Positions 40,201-48,540 of a stretch of 64,000 nt of DNA are shown here, one piece after another. The notes beneath the pieces were generated by a model that worked only from the letters and a program-made list of their open reading frames with translations, made no database searches and was not told the DNA's origin. Within the stretch, counting starts at the first letter, position 1. The number at the start of each line of letters is the position of its first letter. Both the position numbers and the translations under genes were made by a program. Origin of the DNA: Euzebya pacifica. GTDB lineage: Bacteria; Actinomycetota; Nitriliruptoria; Euzebyales; Euzebyaceae. The stretch lies in the NCBI RefSeq assembly GCF_003344865.1, contig NZ_CP031165.1:806001-870000 (forward strand), written 5' to 3'.

Positions 40201-40706
40201 AGCAGGTCGAACGCCGTCTCGATGATCAGCACGTCGCTGCCACCGGCGAGCAGGCCACGTACCTGGCGGATGTAGCCAGCGACCATCGTGTCGAAGTCGA
40301 TCCAGTCGCCTGCCTCGGGCCCCTTGGTCAGCGACAGGGTGGGGGAACGGGTACCGGGGCCGATCGAGCCGATGACCCACCGCTGTCCGGAGGCCTCGTC
40401 ACAGGCCCGGCGGGCGACCTCCGCCGACAGCCGGTTGAGCTCCTCGGTGTCCTCGCCCAGGTCGTACTCGTCGAGGACCCACGGGGCCCCGCCGAAGCTG
40501 TCGGTCTCCACGGCGTCGACCCCGACGTCGAGGAACGCCGCGTGGAGGTCCTGCAGGACGTCGGGACGCGTGCGCACGAGGATCTCGTTGCACCCCTCCA
40601 GCCCGTCGAAGTCCTCGAGGGTGAGGTTGCGTTCCTGCAGCGAGACACCCATCGCGCCGTCGAAGACGAGGACGCGGCGGGCGAGTTCATCGAGGAAGCT
40701 GCTCAT
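37233..40706 (-). CDS. metH: Cobalamin-dependent methionine synthase
   Basis: 1157 residues, four modules in order: homocysteine methyltransferase (zinc cysteines in GLNCATG and GGCCGTT, start FDGAMGVSLQERNL), pterin/methyl-THF domain (FHIIGERLNANGSRKF), B12 domain (DVHDIGKNLVDIILTNNGF supplies the His lower ligand; SGLLVKSTVVM), and AdoMet reactivation domain (FTFPRQTRGRRLCIPDFF, GYQGSRYSFGYAACPDLE). It methylates homocysteine from 5-methyl-THF. The ATG has a -10-like TACGCT nine bases upstream and no room for a B12 riboswitch (77 bases to the next gene). The last codons repeat as a relic further downstream. Confidence 0.97.
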   Translation of the reverse strand: MSSFLDELARRVLVFDGAMGVSLQERNLTLEDFDGLEGCNEILVRTRPDVLQDLHAAFLDVGVDAVETDSFGGAPWVLDEYDLGEDTEELNRLSAEVARRACDEASGQRWVIGSIGPGTRSPTLSLTKGPEAGDWIDFDTMVAGYIRQVRGLLAGGSDVLIIETAFDLLQVKAAVAASHDAMQAEGVTVPIIASVTIEQGINTMLLGSEISAAVTALDPLGIDVIGLNCATGPDDMREQVRYLSANSRKPISVIPNAGIPEMIDGETCYPLSPEALAAAHVEFVQDLGVQLVGGCCGTTPEHLRHVVDAVRDLTPAPRQVTWTPALSSLYSAVPIEQELSFHIIGERLNANGSRKFKETMLDGDLEQMLTIAKTQTAEGANSLDVCVDYVGRDGTADMVNLVSHLATKSTLPLVVDSTEIEVVESALKRLGGRAVINSVNLEDGRRKADVLFPMAKRYGSALIALAIDEEGQARTADWKVDVCKRIADIGIGEFGLEASDLIFDTLTFPLGSGQEDLRKDGLATLEAIERVKAEIPGCFTTLGVSNVSFGLSPAARQALNSVFLHEAVERGLDSAIVHASKILPLSRIEEEARIVCTDLVYDRRGKAGLNGTGGADYDPLHRLMALFEGVTGTQSTKESLAELPLTERLEQRIIDGERDGLPADLDAAMAEGIVPLDIINVHLLAGMKVVGERFGSGEMQLPFVLQSAETMKAAVAHLEPFMDSADATGKARVVLATVKGDVHDIGKNLVDIILTNNGFEVRNIGIKQPIDAIITAAEEFGADAIGLSGLLVKSTVVMRDDLDELARRRLDHYPVLLGGAALTRNYVEIDLRERYEGPLFYCKDAFSGLRVMDEVAARKKGEDPGPAWGREVGERRVKSTGGDIEEPDTSEVVAPTVATDVPVPTPPFWGSRVTRGISLDEIAGYLNRTTLFRNQWGFDRDQAEKGEEALRNVMAMARAESLLVPEAVHGYFACQSDGNDLVVYADPDGDEVAARFTFPRQTRGRRLCIPDFFRSVASGERDVIAFHAVTMGRRVSERAAELFAADAYTDYLYLHGLGVEMAEALAEMWHTRIRRELGIDGDDATEVTGLFKQGYQGSRYSFGYAACPDLESRKPLFELLGAERIGLELSEEFQLVPEQSTDALIVHHPEAKYFNAR

Positions 40707-40715
40707 GACCTGCCA

Positions 40716-40721
40716 AGCGTA
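40716..40721 (-). promoter_or_regulatory. -10-like hexamer of a leaderless start (metH)
   Basis: Minus-strand TACGCT ends 9 bases before the metH ATG; no Shine-Dalgarno sequence between them. Confidence 0.4.
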
Positions 40722-40783
40722 CGCACACCTGCAGCGCTTTCACGATGTCCGGACGGTGCAAATGCGGCCCGACGGGTGTCGGG

Positions 40784-41170
40784 TCAGGTGTCCTCGACGA
40801 GCCGGGCGATGGCGTCGGGTATCTCGTTCATGCGTTCCTTCGACAGGAACCGGTCGATACCGGCCGCCCGCGCCTCGGCCTCCAGGGTCGGATCACCGAA
40901 CGCCGAGCACAGGATGATGCGGGCGTTGGGACGGGTCTCGCGGATTCGCAGCGCGGTCTCGATGCCGTTGAGGCCGGGCATCATCCAGTCGATCACGATC
41001 ACCTGGGGGTCGTGCAACGGGAGGTCCTCGAGCACCTTCAGGCAGGTCTCACCGTCCTCGGCCTCGGCGACGACCTCGAGGTTCCCGTCGGAGAGCTCGA
41101 TCAGGTGGCGGATCAGGAAACGGATGTCCTCTTGGTCGTCGACGACGATGGTCGTGGTGGCAGGTGACAT
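40784..41170 (-). CDS. Single-domain response regulator
   Basis: 128 residues: receiver domain with DDQED pocket, phosphoacceptor D61 (VIVIDWMMPGLNG), S in LCSAFGD, and K in FLSKERM. No output domain. Last gene of a four-gene minus-strand signalling operon (kinase, membrane protein, two receivers). ATG 41170 follows CTCCTGATCGAGAA with weak GGAG-like pairing; an 11-base gap separates it from the preceding receiver gene. Confidence 0.9.
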   Translation of the reverse strand: MSPATTTIVVDDQEDIRFLIRHLIELSDGNLEVVAEAEDGETCLKVLEDLPLHDPQVIVIDWMMPGLNGIETALRIRETRPNARIILCSAFGDPTLEAEARAAGIDRFLSKERMNEIPDAIARLVEDT

Positions 41171-41181
41171 CGAGTTCTCGA

Positions 41182-41616
41182 TCAGGAGTGCTGGCTGGAG
41201 GCGAGTGCCTTCAGCTCGTCGTGGCGGCGTGCGACGCGGGTCTGGAGGTCGCTGGCGTGCAGGGCCTGGACGGTGTTGGTGAGGGCGTCGAGGTCGAAGG
41301 GCTTGTTGAGGTAGCCGTCGCAGCCCAGCGTCCACGCGTGCACGAGGTCCTCGTGGGAGAACTTCACCGTGCACATCAGCACGGGAACGTGCTGGTGGAA
41401 CGGATGGTTGCGGACGGCTTCGAGCACGTGCCACCCGTCGACGGCCGGCATCTGGACGTCGAGCACGATCACGTCGATGTCGTCGAGCTCGCCGAGCAGC
41501 TGCAGCGCGGCGATCCCGCCGTCCGCGGTGGTCACCCGATGTCCGCTCGACTCCAGCGTGATCTGCATCAGCAGCCGGAGGTCGGCCGCATCGTCGCAGA
41601 CGAGGACATGGGTCAT
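41182..41616 (-). CDS. Single-domain response regulator
   Basis: 144 residues: receiver with DDAAD pocket, phosphoacceptor D53 (VIVLDVQMPAVDGW), T in LMCTVKF, K in YLNKPFD, and a C-terminal helical extension (VARRHDELKALASSQHS). Start ATG overlaps the stop of the membrane-protein gene (ATGA), proving coupling within the operon. Likely partner of the PAS kinase upstream. Confidence 0.9.
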   Translation of the reverse strand: MTHVLVCDDAADLRLLMQITLESSGHRVTTADGGIAALQLLGELDDIDVIVLDVQMPAVDGWHVLEAVRNHPFHQHVPVLMCTVKFSHEDLVHAWTLGCDGYLNKPFDLDALTNTVQALHASDLQTRVARRHDELKALASSQHS

Positions 41617-42428
41617 CGGATGGCCTCCTCGAGGACGGGTCCGTCGGGCGCCGCGTCGGCCGACGACGCGGCTGCACGGTCCCCGAGGTCCTCGATGGAT
41701 TCGAACCGCTCGTTCCAGTCCTTCACCGTGCCAGTCTCCAACCCACGAACGACCCAGAAGAAGTACAGGGCCGCCGGGACACCCAACCAGTCGACCCACA
41801 GGCCGTGGAAGTCGGGTGCGAACAGCGCGGACCCTGCGTACACAACATACGAGGCATGCATGACCGCACACGTCGGGAAGATCATCATCAGCGAGAGGCC
41901 CGACAGCGACCAGCCCCCGTGCTCGCGACGGTTGTGCAGCTGGCCGCGCATGAGCGCGGCGCCGATACCGAGGTAGAGGCCGACGAGCAGGATGTTGGGG
42001 ATCAACCGCGTGTCGAGGTCCGTCGCCCCGGTGAGCAGGCGCAGGCCGACGACGAGTGTGGCACCGGCGGCCACGAGGTGGGCGCCGGCCACGACCCGCA
42101 GCCAGGTCGGGGTCCCCCGGACGTACCGGTCGCCACGGCCGCCGCGGCTGGCCTCGATCCGCAACAGCGCCCAGAGGCCGCCTGCCGGGATGCCCATGGC
42201 CACCGCGACGAGGTCGGCCGGACCGACCTCTCGACCCTCGGCGAGCACGTGGATGCCGTGGACCAGGTGGTGGGCCCCGCAGGTGTACATGATGCTCAGC
42301 CAGGCCACGCCGAAATGGGACCAGCCACGACGCCTGATGGCGCGTTCGAGGTCCATGGCGATCATGGTGCCGATCGCCATGTAGATGACGGCCATCAGCA
42401 GGTTCAGCAGCGCGGTTGCGACGATCAT
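41613..42428 (-). CDS. Seven-helix membrane protein in a kinase operon
   Basis: 271 residues, about seven helices (IVATALLNLLMAVIYMAIGT, FGVAWLSIMYTCGAHHLVHGIHV, DLVAVAMGIPAGGLWALL, LRVVAGAHLVAAGATLVVG, LIPNILLVGLYLGIGAALM, LSLMMIFPTCAVMHASYVVY, GVPAALYFFWVV) and an acidic tail. Histidines lie in or near helices (CGAHHLVHGIHV, TCAVMHASYVV), so metal or heme binding is possible. It overlaps the kinase stop and the next receiver start by four bases each, so it may be the sensing partner of the kinase. No family name known to me. Confidence 0.7.
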   Translation of the reverse strand: MIVATALLNLLMAVIYMAIGTMIAMDLERAIRRRGWSHFGVAWLSIMYTCGAHHLVHGIHVLAEGREVGPADLVAVAMGIPAGGLWALLRIEASRGGRGDRYVRGTPTWLRVVAGAHLVAAGATLVVGLRLLTGATDLDTRLIPNILLVGLYLGIGAALMRGQLHNRREHGGWSLSGLSLMMIFPTCAVMHASYVVYAGSALFAPDFHGLWVDWLGVPAALYFFWVVRGLETGTVKDWNERFESIEDLGDRAAASSADAAPDGPVLEEAIR

Positions 42429-44098
42429 CCGGTGCTCCGTGCCGGCAGGCCGAGCTGGCGCATGAACTCGTCGACGCTGGAGTGGGCCGATGCGGCCGTG
42501 CCGGAGATGTCGACGACGTGGTCGGGACCGTCAGCGACGGGCAGGACCACGGTGAACGTCGTGCCCTGCCCCAGGGTGGAGGTGGCCTCGACCCGTCCGT
42601 TCATGCCGTTGACCAGGGACTCGACGATGTACAGGCCGATCCCGGTGCCGCCGAATCGTCGAACGTCCGTCGCCTCGGCCTGCCAGAAGCGGTCGAAGCA
42701 CTGGTCGAGCTGCTCCTGGGTCATGCCGATGCCCCGATCGGTGACGGCGATGGCGATTCCCCCGTCGGCGCGGGCGGCGGTGATCTCCAGGTCCTGTCCG
42801 CCGGGGGAGTACTTGGCCGCGTTGTCCAGGAGGTGGTCCAGGGCGGTGATCAGCGCGTCGCTGCTCGCCAGCGCGAGCAGGTCGTCCTCGACGTCGACGT
42901 GGATGGTCCGACCGAGCGAGTTGCTGAGGCCGCGCATCCGCGTCCGCAGGATGTCGCTGACGTCGATGGGTTCGATCTCCAGGTCCACGCGTCCGGACTC
43001 GATGCGCGAGCTGAGCAGCAGGCGGTCCACGATGTTCGCCAGCTCTGCGCTGCGGGTCTCGATGGCCTCGAGTGCGATCTGCGCGTCGGTGTCCGGCACG
43101 GTCCGTCGCAGGACCTGGGCGAACCCGCGGATCACCGTCAGCGGGGTCTTCAGCTCGTGGGAGGCGGTGGCCAGGAACATCGTCTTGGCCTCGTCGGCCT
43201 GCCGGAGCCGGGTGATGTCGCGGAACGAGTGCAGGAACTGGGTCTCCTCGCCCTGGCCGGACAGTCGCGAGGCGGTTGCCAGCAGGGGTTGCCTGACGCC
43301 GTCCATGTCGCGCCAGACCTGCACTCCCTGGTCGTCATGGCACATCGCCGCCAGCGCACAGGTCCGACGACAGTCCAGCGCGTCGCTGTCCTGGTGCAAC
43401 GACAGCCGCTCGTTGCAGGTGCCACCGACGAGTTCGTTGGCGTGCTTCACCCCGAGGGAGCGTTCCGCCGCGGGATTGACCTGGCGGATGACGCCGCCGC
43501 TGCCGGTCACGACGATGCCCTCGCTGGACCGTTCGAGGATGTGGTCGGACCGCTGGGCGGACTCGGCCACGCTGCGAGCGTCACGCTTCTGCACGGTCAG
43601 CGCGCGGCCGACCACGAGCAGCACCCCGATCAGGGCCAGGGTGTCGACGACCTCGACCAGCGGGTCGATGGGTCCGCTGTCGGCAAGGATCGCAACTCCC
43701 CATCGCACCGCGAGCAGCGCCGTCCCGAAGGCTGCGCCGGGGACCACACCGGAGCGGTAGGCCACGCCGGCCGCGAACGGCACCAGCATCACCATCACCG
43801 TGGATGCCGAGGCCGGGGCGATGCCCATCAGGCAGCCCGCCACGACCAGGTCCAGGACGATGCCGATCCACAGCGTTCGGGTCCGGGCGGGGCCTTCCTC
43901 GGCGAACCAGAGGCCCGCGGCCGTCGGCAGCCAGATCAGGCCTGCCCCCCACGCCACCAGCTCCGGGGCAGCGATCGTGTCGATCGACAGCAGCGCGGTG
44001 ACCACCAGTGCCGTGAGGACCCGGATGAACGCAAGGATGCGCCGCGCAGCGAGGTCACCGACGGGAACCGGCAGCGAGGTGGACGTGGGATAGGACAT
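42425..44098 (-). CDS. Membrane PAS-domain sensor histidine kinase with cysteine-rich PAS insert
   Basis: 557 residues: five or six membrane helices (about 25-165), a PAS domain (DHILERSSEGIVVTGSGGVIRQVNPAAERSLG), HisKA with H314 (TASHELKTPLTVIRGF) and HATPase_c (HLLDNAAKYSP, DRGIGMT, GGTGIGLYIV). The PAS domain carries four cysteines in C-x15-C-x3-C-x5-C (CNERLSL, DCRRTCALAAMC), a layout seen in PAS domains that may bind a metal or sense redox. First gene of the operon ending with two receivers. ATG 44098; the upstream 148 bases hold a 7-bp hairpin and no gene. Confidence 0.9.
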   Translation of the reverse strand: MSYPTSTSLPVPVGDLAARRILAFIRVLTALVVTALLSIDTIAAPELVAWGAGLIWLPTAAGLWFAEEGPARTRTLWIGIVLDLVVAGCLMGIAPASASTVMVMLVPFAAGVAYRSGVVPGAAFGTALLAVRWGVAILADSGPIDPLVEVVDTLALIGVLLVVGRALTVQKRDARSVAESAQRSDHILERSSEGIVVTGSGGVIRQVNPAAERSLGVKHANELVGGTCNERLSLHQDSDALDCRRTCALAAMCHDDQGVQVWRDMDGVRQPLLATASRLSGQGEETQFLHSFRDITRLRQADEAKTMFLATASHELKTPLTVIRGFAQVLRRTVPDTDAQIALEAIETRSAELANIVDRLLLSSRIESGRVDLEIEPIDVSDILRTRMRGLSNSLGRTIHVDVEDDLLALASSDALITALDHLLDNAAKYSPGGQDLEITAARADGGIAIAVTDRGIGMTQEQLDQCFDRFWQAEATDVRRFGGTGIGLYIVESLVNGMNGRVEATSTLGQGTTFTVVLPVADGPDHVVDISGTAASAHSSVDEFMRQLGLPARSTG

Positions 44099-44123
44099 GC
44101 GGATCCGTGGGGGGAGACGGGCG

Positions 44124-44144
44124 TGCCTGCTTGATCGGCAGGCA
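44124..44144 (-). terminator. Hairpin between acyltransferase gene and kinase operon
   Basis: TGCCTGC (44124-44130) and GCAGGCA (44138-44144) form a 7-bp stem with a TTGATCG loop, 103 bases after the stop of the upstream minus-strand gene and 26 bases before the kinase start. Either a terminator or a leader hairpin. Confidence 0.4.
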
Positions 44145-44246
44145 GCGGCCGTCCGAGAGCGGTTCCATGGTCACGGTCCCGAGTCGTCGGCGCCATGGCC
44201 GGTCGTGATCATTTCTGCATGGCCCGATGCGTACGCCCGACGGTGC

Positions 44247-46883
44247 TCAGCGCCGGGACAGCCCTGGCGCGCGCAGGTGGACTCGCGCGTCGACCACGCT
44301 GGTGCCGTGCCGTCGGACGAACACCGGATTGAGCTCCAGCTCCACGATCTCGGGGTGCGCCTCGGCCATGGCCCCCAGCCGCAGCAGGACCGTTCGCAGC
44401 GCCCCCACGTCGACCGGACTCGAACCCCGGTACCCCGTGAGCAGGGGAAACCCGCGCATGCGCTGCAGCATGTCGTCGACGTCGAGGTCGGTGAGCGGCA
44501 ACACCTTGACAGTGCGGTCGGCCAGCAGCTCGGCCAGGGTGCCGCCCATGCCGAGCTGCAGGGTCGGACCGAACGTGGGGTCGGAGACGATGGCGATCGT
44601 CGTCTCGACCCCGTCGGGGATCATCTGCTGGACCAGCCAGCCCTCGGCCAGGGCATCCTCTCGTCCGCGACGCCGCAGGTCGCGTTCCATGGCTGCGACC
44701 GCGTCGGCGATCTGTCCGGGCCGGGAGAGCCCCAGCCTGACCACGCCGAGCTCGGTCTTCTCAACGGGCGCAGCTGGCTTGACGACAACCGGTCCCCCCA
44801 GCTCCTCCTGGGCAGCTGCGGCAGCGGCACCGTCGGCCACGATACGATGCTCGGCGCAGGGAATGGCGTGGGCGCGCAGCAGGGCGTTGGCCTGCCCGGC
44901 CGGCAGCCAGACGTCATCGGTCGAGGCCAGCGCGTCGCCGACGATCGCGGTGGCCGTGTCGATGTCGGCGTCGTCGAACGTCACCACGTTGCCCAGCGGC
45001 TGACGTCGCCAGTGGGCGTGGTCGGCCACGTGGGCCAGCGCCTCGGCTGCGCCTTCCGGGAATGGCACTGTCGGCAGGCCAGCCCGGCGCAGGGCCGTCG
45101 GCGTCTGGTCGGTGCTCATCAACACCGTGATCATCGGCACGGTCACCTCCGCCGACGCCTCGGCCAGCTCCTCCGCCAGGACCGACTGTCCACGACGGAG
45201 TGGTGGCGCGTCGATCACCAGCAGCGCATCGACGGCACCCGAGGTGCCGAGGAGGCGCACGGCAGCGGCCATGTCGGCGGGGGTGGCGTCGCCCCGCAGC
45301 ACCAAGGGGTTGGACGGGTCGCCGAGGACCGACAGCTCGTCGGCGAGCCGTTGCACGACATCGGGGTCCGGGACGGCGACCTCCAGGCCGTTGGCCTCGC
45401 AGGCGTCGGCGGCGAGGATCGCGGGCCCGACGCCGTTGGACACGATGCCGACCCGGTGTCCCGACGGCAGGGGCTGGCTGGCCAGCAACGACGTGACAGC
45501 GAACATCTGGTCCAGGGTCGGCACCCGTACCACCCCGGTCTGGTCGAACATGGCCTGGACGATGGCGTCGTCGCTGCCGCGGCGGTCCGCCTTGACCACG
45601 ACCACGGGCTTGCGGCGGCCGATGCGTCGGGCGATGCGGGCGAACGTGCGGGGATTGCCGAAGGACTCCAGGTACAGCACGATCACGTCGGTGGCGTCGT
45701 CGGCTTCCCAGTACTGCAGCAGGTCGTTGGAGGAGATGTCGCTCTTGTTGCCGATGGAGGCGAAGGTCGACAGGCCCAGCCCCAACCGGTCGCTGGCGTC
45801 GAGGATGGCCATGCCGAGGGTGCCGGACTGGCTGGACACCCCGACCCGGCCCGCCGGGGGCAACGACGGCGCGAAGGTGCCGTTGAGGCGGATGTCCTCC
45901 GCGGCGTTGAGGACGCCCATGCAGTTCGGGCCGATCAGGCGGATCCCGTGGCGCCGTGCCGTGCGCAGGACCTCGGCCTCCATCGCGGCGCCCTGGTCGC
46001 CGGACTCCGAGAACCCCGTCCCGATCAGGACGGCGGCACGGACACCCAGCTCGCCGGCCTGGTCGACCACGGATTCCACCAGCGGGGCGGGCACACAGAC
46101 GAAGACGGTGTCGGGGACCGTGGGGCAGGCCTCCAGGGTCGGGTACGCCGCGACGGACTGGACGTGGGGGGTGTGGGGGTTGACCGGGTAGACCGGACCG
46201 CTGTACCCGCCGTGGAGCAGGCTGGACAACACCACGCCGCCGATGGACCCGGGGTCGCGGCTGGCCCCGATGACCGCCACCGCGGCGGGGCTGAAGACCG
46301 CTTCGAGGGCCTTGCGGGCCGCACGACGGTCCAGCTCACCAGCCTTCTCGAGGAGCGCTTCGGTCGGCGTCGTGGTGAACGTGGCCGTCACGACGTCGCC
46401 GTAGTCCTTGAACGCCGGCTCGAACCCCGCGGCCTTCATGACCGCCATCATCGACCGGTTGAGCTTCAGGATCTCGCCGTGGAACTGGGTGATGCCGCGG
46501 TCACGCGCGGGCTGGAGCAGCTGGCGCAGCAACGCCGTGCCGAGCCCACGGCCCTGTTCGGCGTCCTCGACGGTGACGGCGAACTCCGCGCTGTCGGGTG
46601 CCTCGGGCAACCGATCGAAGCGGGCCACGGCGATGATGCGGTCGCGCACCTCGGCCACCAGCGCGAAACGATCGTGCCCGTCGACATCGGTCAGGTACCT
46701 GATCTGGGCGTCGCTCAGCTGCTGCGGGGCGAAGAACCGCAGCCGGATGGTCTCCGGCGACAGTCGCTGCCACATCGCGGTCATCGCCTCGAAGTCATCG
46801 TGCCGGATCGGGCGAACGCGGACCGTCTGCCCGTCGGTCAGGACGATGTCGCCGGTGTAGTCGACGGGGTCCGGGACGCTCAC
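44247..46883 (-). CDS. GNAT acetyltransferase fused to ADP-forming acyl-CoA synthetase-like domains (Pat type)
   Basis: 878 residues. N-terminal GNAT domain (VRVRPIRHDDFEAMTAMWQRLS, with acetyl-CoA loop EQGRGLGTALL), then CoA-binding Rossmann domain (VAVIGASRDPGSIGGVVLSS), succinyl-CoA-ligase-like domain (VGVSSQSGTLGMAILDAS) and an ATP-grasp end (GGPVVVKPAAPVEKTELGVVRLGL). This is the protein lysine acetyltransferase Pat architecture, here with GNAT first. These enzymes acetylate acetyl-CoA synthetase and other proteins; the synthetase half is often inactive and sensory. GTG 46883 overlaps the flavin-reductase stop by four bases. A long open frame upstream is not family-like. Confidence 0.9.
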   Translation of the reverse strand: MSVPDPVDYTGDIVLTDGQTVRVRPIRHDDFEAMTAMWQRLSPETIRLRFFAPQQLSDAQIRYLTDVDGHDRFALVAEVRDRIIAVARFDRLPEAPDSAEFAVTVEDAEQGRGLGTALLRQLLQPARDRGITQFHGEILKLNRSMMAVMKAAGFEPAFKDYGDVVTATFTTTPTEALLEKAGELDRRAARKALEAVFSPAAVAVIGASRDPGSIGGVVLSSLLHGGYSGPVYPVNPHTPHVQSVAAYPTLEACPTVPDTVFVCVPAPLVESVVDQAGELGVRAAVLIGTGFSESGDQGAAMEAEVLRTARRHGIRLIGPNCMGVLNAAEDIRLNGTFAPSLPPAGRVGVSSQSGTLGMAILDASDRLGLGLSTFASIGNKSDISSNDLLQYWEADDATDVIVLYLESFGNPRTFARIARRIGRRKPVVVVKADRRGSDDAIVQAMFDQTGVVRVPTLDQMFAVTSLLASQPLPSGHRVGIVSNGVGPAILAADACEANGLEVAVPDPDVVQRLADELSVLGDPSNPLVLRGDATPADMAAAVRLLGTSGAVDALLVIDAPPLRRGQSVLAEELAEASAEVTVPMITVLMSTDQTPTALRRAGLPTVPFPEGAAEALAHVADHAHWRRQPLGNVVTFDDADIDTATAIVGDALASTDDVWLPAGQANALLRAHAIPCAEHRIVADGAAAAAAQEELGGPVVVKPAAPVEKTELGVVRLGLSRPGQIADAVAAMERDLRRRGREDALAEGWLVQQMIPDGVETTIAIVSDPTFGPTLQLGMGGTLAELLADRTVKVLPLTDLDVDDMLQRMRGFPLLTGYRGSSPVDVGALRTVLLRLGAMAEAHPEIVELELNPVFVRRHGTSVVDARVHLRAPGLSRR

Positions 46884-47488
46884 GACGTGCCGGCCTCGAG
46901 GTCCGCCCATGACGGACGCTTCAGCTCCCTGATCGTGCCCGGCATCGCATAGCGACTGCCGCTGAGCCGGCCGACCGGCGCCAGCACCTCGTGGTCGACC
47001 CGTCCGTCGCGCCACACCGCGTCGTCGACGTGCAGATGGGTGACGTCGCCGAAGACCATGTGCCCGCTGCCCATCGACAGGACCGTGCGGACGGTGCACT
47101 CCAGCGCTGCGGGGGAGGCGGCGACGCGGGGCGGGGCGACCGTGACGGACTCGGCGGGCTCGAGGCCGGCGAGGGCGAACTCGTCCTCGCCGGGTGGGGC
47201 GGCGACAGCCGTCGTGTTCATGGCGGCAAGCAGGTCGGACGTGACCAGGGAGACCGTGAACTCCGGGTGCGCGCGGATGTTGGTCAACGTGTCCTTGGTT
47301 CCCGATGACGTGAAGTGCACGATCGGGGGATCGTTGGACACGACGTTGAAGAACGAGTGGGGCGCCAGGTTCGCAACGCCGTCCCGACCGATGCTGCCGA
47401 CCCAGGCGATGGGCCGTGGAACGACGAGGGCGCTCAACAGGTGGTAGGTGGCGTCCGGCGACAGGTCCGCAGGGTCGAAGGTCGGCAT
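46880..47488 (-). CDS. Flavin reductase-like (FMN-binding split barrel) protein
   Basis: 202 residues with the FMN-binding split-barrel pattern: LLSALVVPRPIAWVGSIGRDGVANLAPHSFFNVVSNDPPIVHF (FMN contacts) and SGTKDTLTNIRAHPEFTVSLV, as in DIM6/NTAB flavin reductases. It could supply reduced flavin or be a ligand-binding flavoprotein. Coupled by four-base overlap to the Pat-type gene downstream. A -10-like TACCAT lies 8 bases before the ATG. Confidence 0.9.
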   Translation of the reverse strand: MPTFDPADLSPDATYHLLSALVVPRPIAWVGSIGRDGVANLAPHSFFNVVSNDPPIVHFTSSGTKDTLTNIRAHPEFTVSLVTSDLLAAMNTTAVAAPPGEDEFALAGLEPAESVTVAPPRVAASPAALECTVRTVLSMGSGHMVFGDVTHLHVDDAVWRDGRVDHEVLAPVGRLSGSRYAMPGTIRELKRPSWADLEAGTS

Positions 47489-47496
47489 CGCGACGG

Positions 47497-47502
47497 ATGG
47501 TA
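47497..47502 (-). promoter_or_regulatory. -10-like hexamer of a leaderless start
   Basis: Minus-strand TACCAT ends 8 bases before the flavin-reductase-like ATG at 47488. Confidence 0.4.
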
Positions 47503-47586
47503 GACGCGGGGTGCGTGCAGGGGTGGGGGTCGAGCCGAGAACTCCTCGCTGTGCAACCAGGGCCGTTGTTGGCATCATCGGCCGTC

Positions 47587-47991
47587 GTGATCTTCCGCCG
47601 CAAACGACTGCCCGACGAGCTGGTCGAACCCCGCAGGGCGTTCGACGACCAGGTCGAGCGGCTCGAGGCCGCCCGTGGGGCGCTGATGTCCTGCCTGCCA
47701 GTCGGCCGAGTGGACCCGGCGCCGGTCGAGGTCGGCCTCGACCTCGTGGCCGACACCCTCGCCGAGCTGTCCGTGGAGCTGGACGCGTGGCGGTGCCCAC
47801 CCCTGGAGGAGGCCTGGCAGGGCTGCGTCGACGCGATCGCCGAGTCGCGCGGAACGATCGCCGAGGCACACCGGGTGGCCCGCGAGTCCACGGAGCTGGA
47901 GGAGCTGCTCGGGGCGGTCGAGGACGTCGACGAACCCCTGGGTCACGCCTTCGGACAGGCCGAACGAGCCTTCAACGCCCAACGACGCTGA
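47587..47991 (+). CDS. Hypothetical helical protein (134 aa)
   Basis: 134 residues from GTG 47587. A basic start (MIFRRKRLPDELVEPRRAFDDQ) is followed by long amphipathic helices (VERLEAARGALMSCL, VEVGLDLVADTLAELSVELDAW, ESTELEELLGAVEDVDE). Soluble, acidic; no family recognised. It is convergent with the chemotaxis operon (6-base gap to the CheC/X-like gene end). Confidence 0.65.
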   Translation: MIFRRKRLPDELVEPRRAFDDQVERLEAARGALMSCLPVGRVDPAPVEVGLDLVADTLAELSVELDAWRCPPLEEAWQGCVDAIAESRGTIAEAHRVARESTELEELLGAVEDVDEPLGHAFGQAERAFNAQRR

Positions 47992-47997
47992 CGGTGG

Positions 47998-48510
47998 TCA
48001 GGCGGCGGCGGCGACGTCGATCTCTGCTCGGGAGACCACCGTCAGCACGCCCGTGCCGTACTCCTCGATGTCCACGGTGAAGTGACGGCGGCGGTCGCCG
48101 TCCTGCAGCAGCGTGCGAACCCCGCCGGGCAGCAGCTCGCCGACCCGGTACATGCCGCGCAGCTTGACGTGGGGGCTGTCAGGGGAGTTGAGGACCCGCG
48201 ACAGGACGTTCACCACTTCCTTGAAGCAGTCGAACATGTCCCCGTCGATCTCGGCGGCCTCGAGGGCCTCGTCGGCGACCGTCGGCGGCATCATGACCAG
48301 CGCGGAGCCCGACCGGCACGCGAAGGGCAGGTCAGCGATCGCTGCGCCGGCGGCCTCGCCGTCGGCGTCGACGTACTCGGCGATGACGGCCACGGTGCCG
48401 GGGGACAGCGCCACGCCGTCATCGATCCGCTCGACCGCACAGGTCTTGGACAGCAGGTCGGAGAAGAGGTCGCGGAGCGCCTCTCGGTCGGGCAGGGGAA
48501 CGTCGGCCAT
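47998..48510 (-). CDS. CheC/CheX-like protein, last gene of the chemotaxis cluster
   Basis: 170 residues. The middle reads AEIDGDMFDCFKEVVNVLSRVLNSPD, containing the E-V-V-N-V-L-S pattern equivalent to the E-x-x-N phosphatase helix of CheC/CheX, and the flanking alpha/beta pattern (TVAVIAEYVDADGEAAGAAIADL, ALVMMPPTVADEA) fits the family. It may dephosphorylate a CheY protein, but similarity is weak and only half of the usual duplicated helix pair is seen. ATG 48510; separated from cheY by a 15-bp tandem repeat. Confidence 0.6.
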   Translation of the reverse strand: MADVPLPDREALRDLFSDLLSKTCAVERIDDGVALSPGTVAVIAEYVDADGEAAGAAIADLPFACRSGSALVMMPPTVADEALEAAEIDGDMFDCFKEVVNVLSRVLNSPDSPHVKLRGMYRVGELLPGGVRTLLQDGDRRRHFTVDIEEYGTGVLTVVSRAEIDVAAAA

Positions 48511-48540
48511 GGGATCACGCGGTCTCTCGTCGACTGTTGC

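Noticed and set aside
40707-40783. Cobalamin riboswitch before metH
   Set aside because: Only 77 bases separate metH from the next gene, too short, and no B12-box-like sequence was seen.
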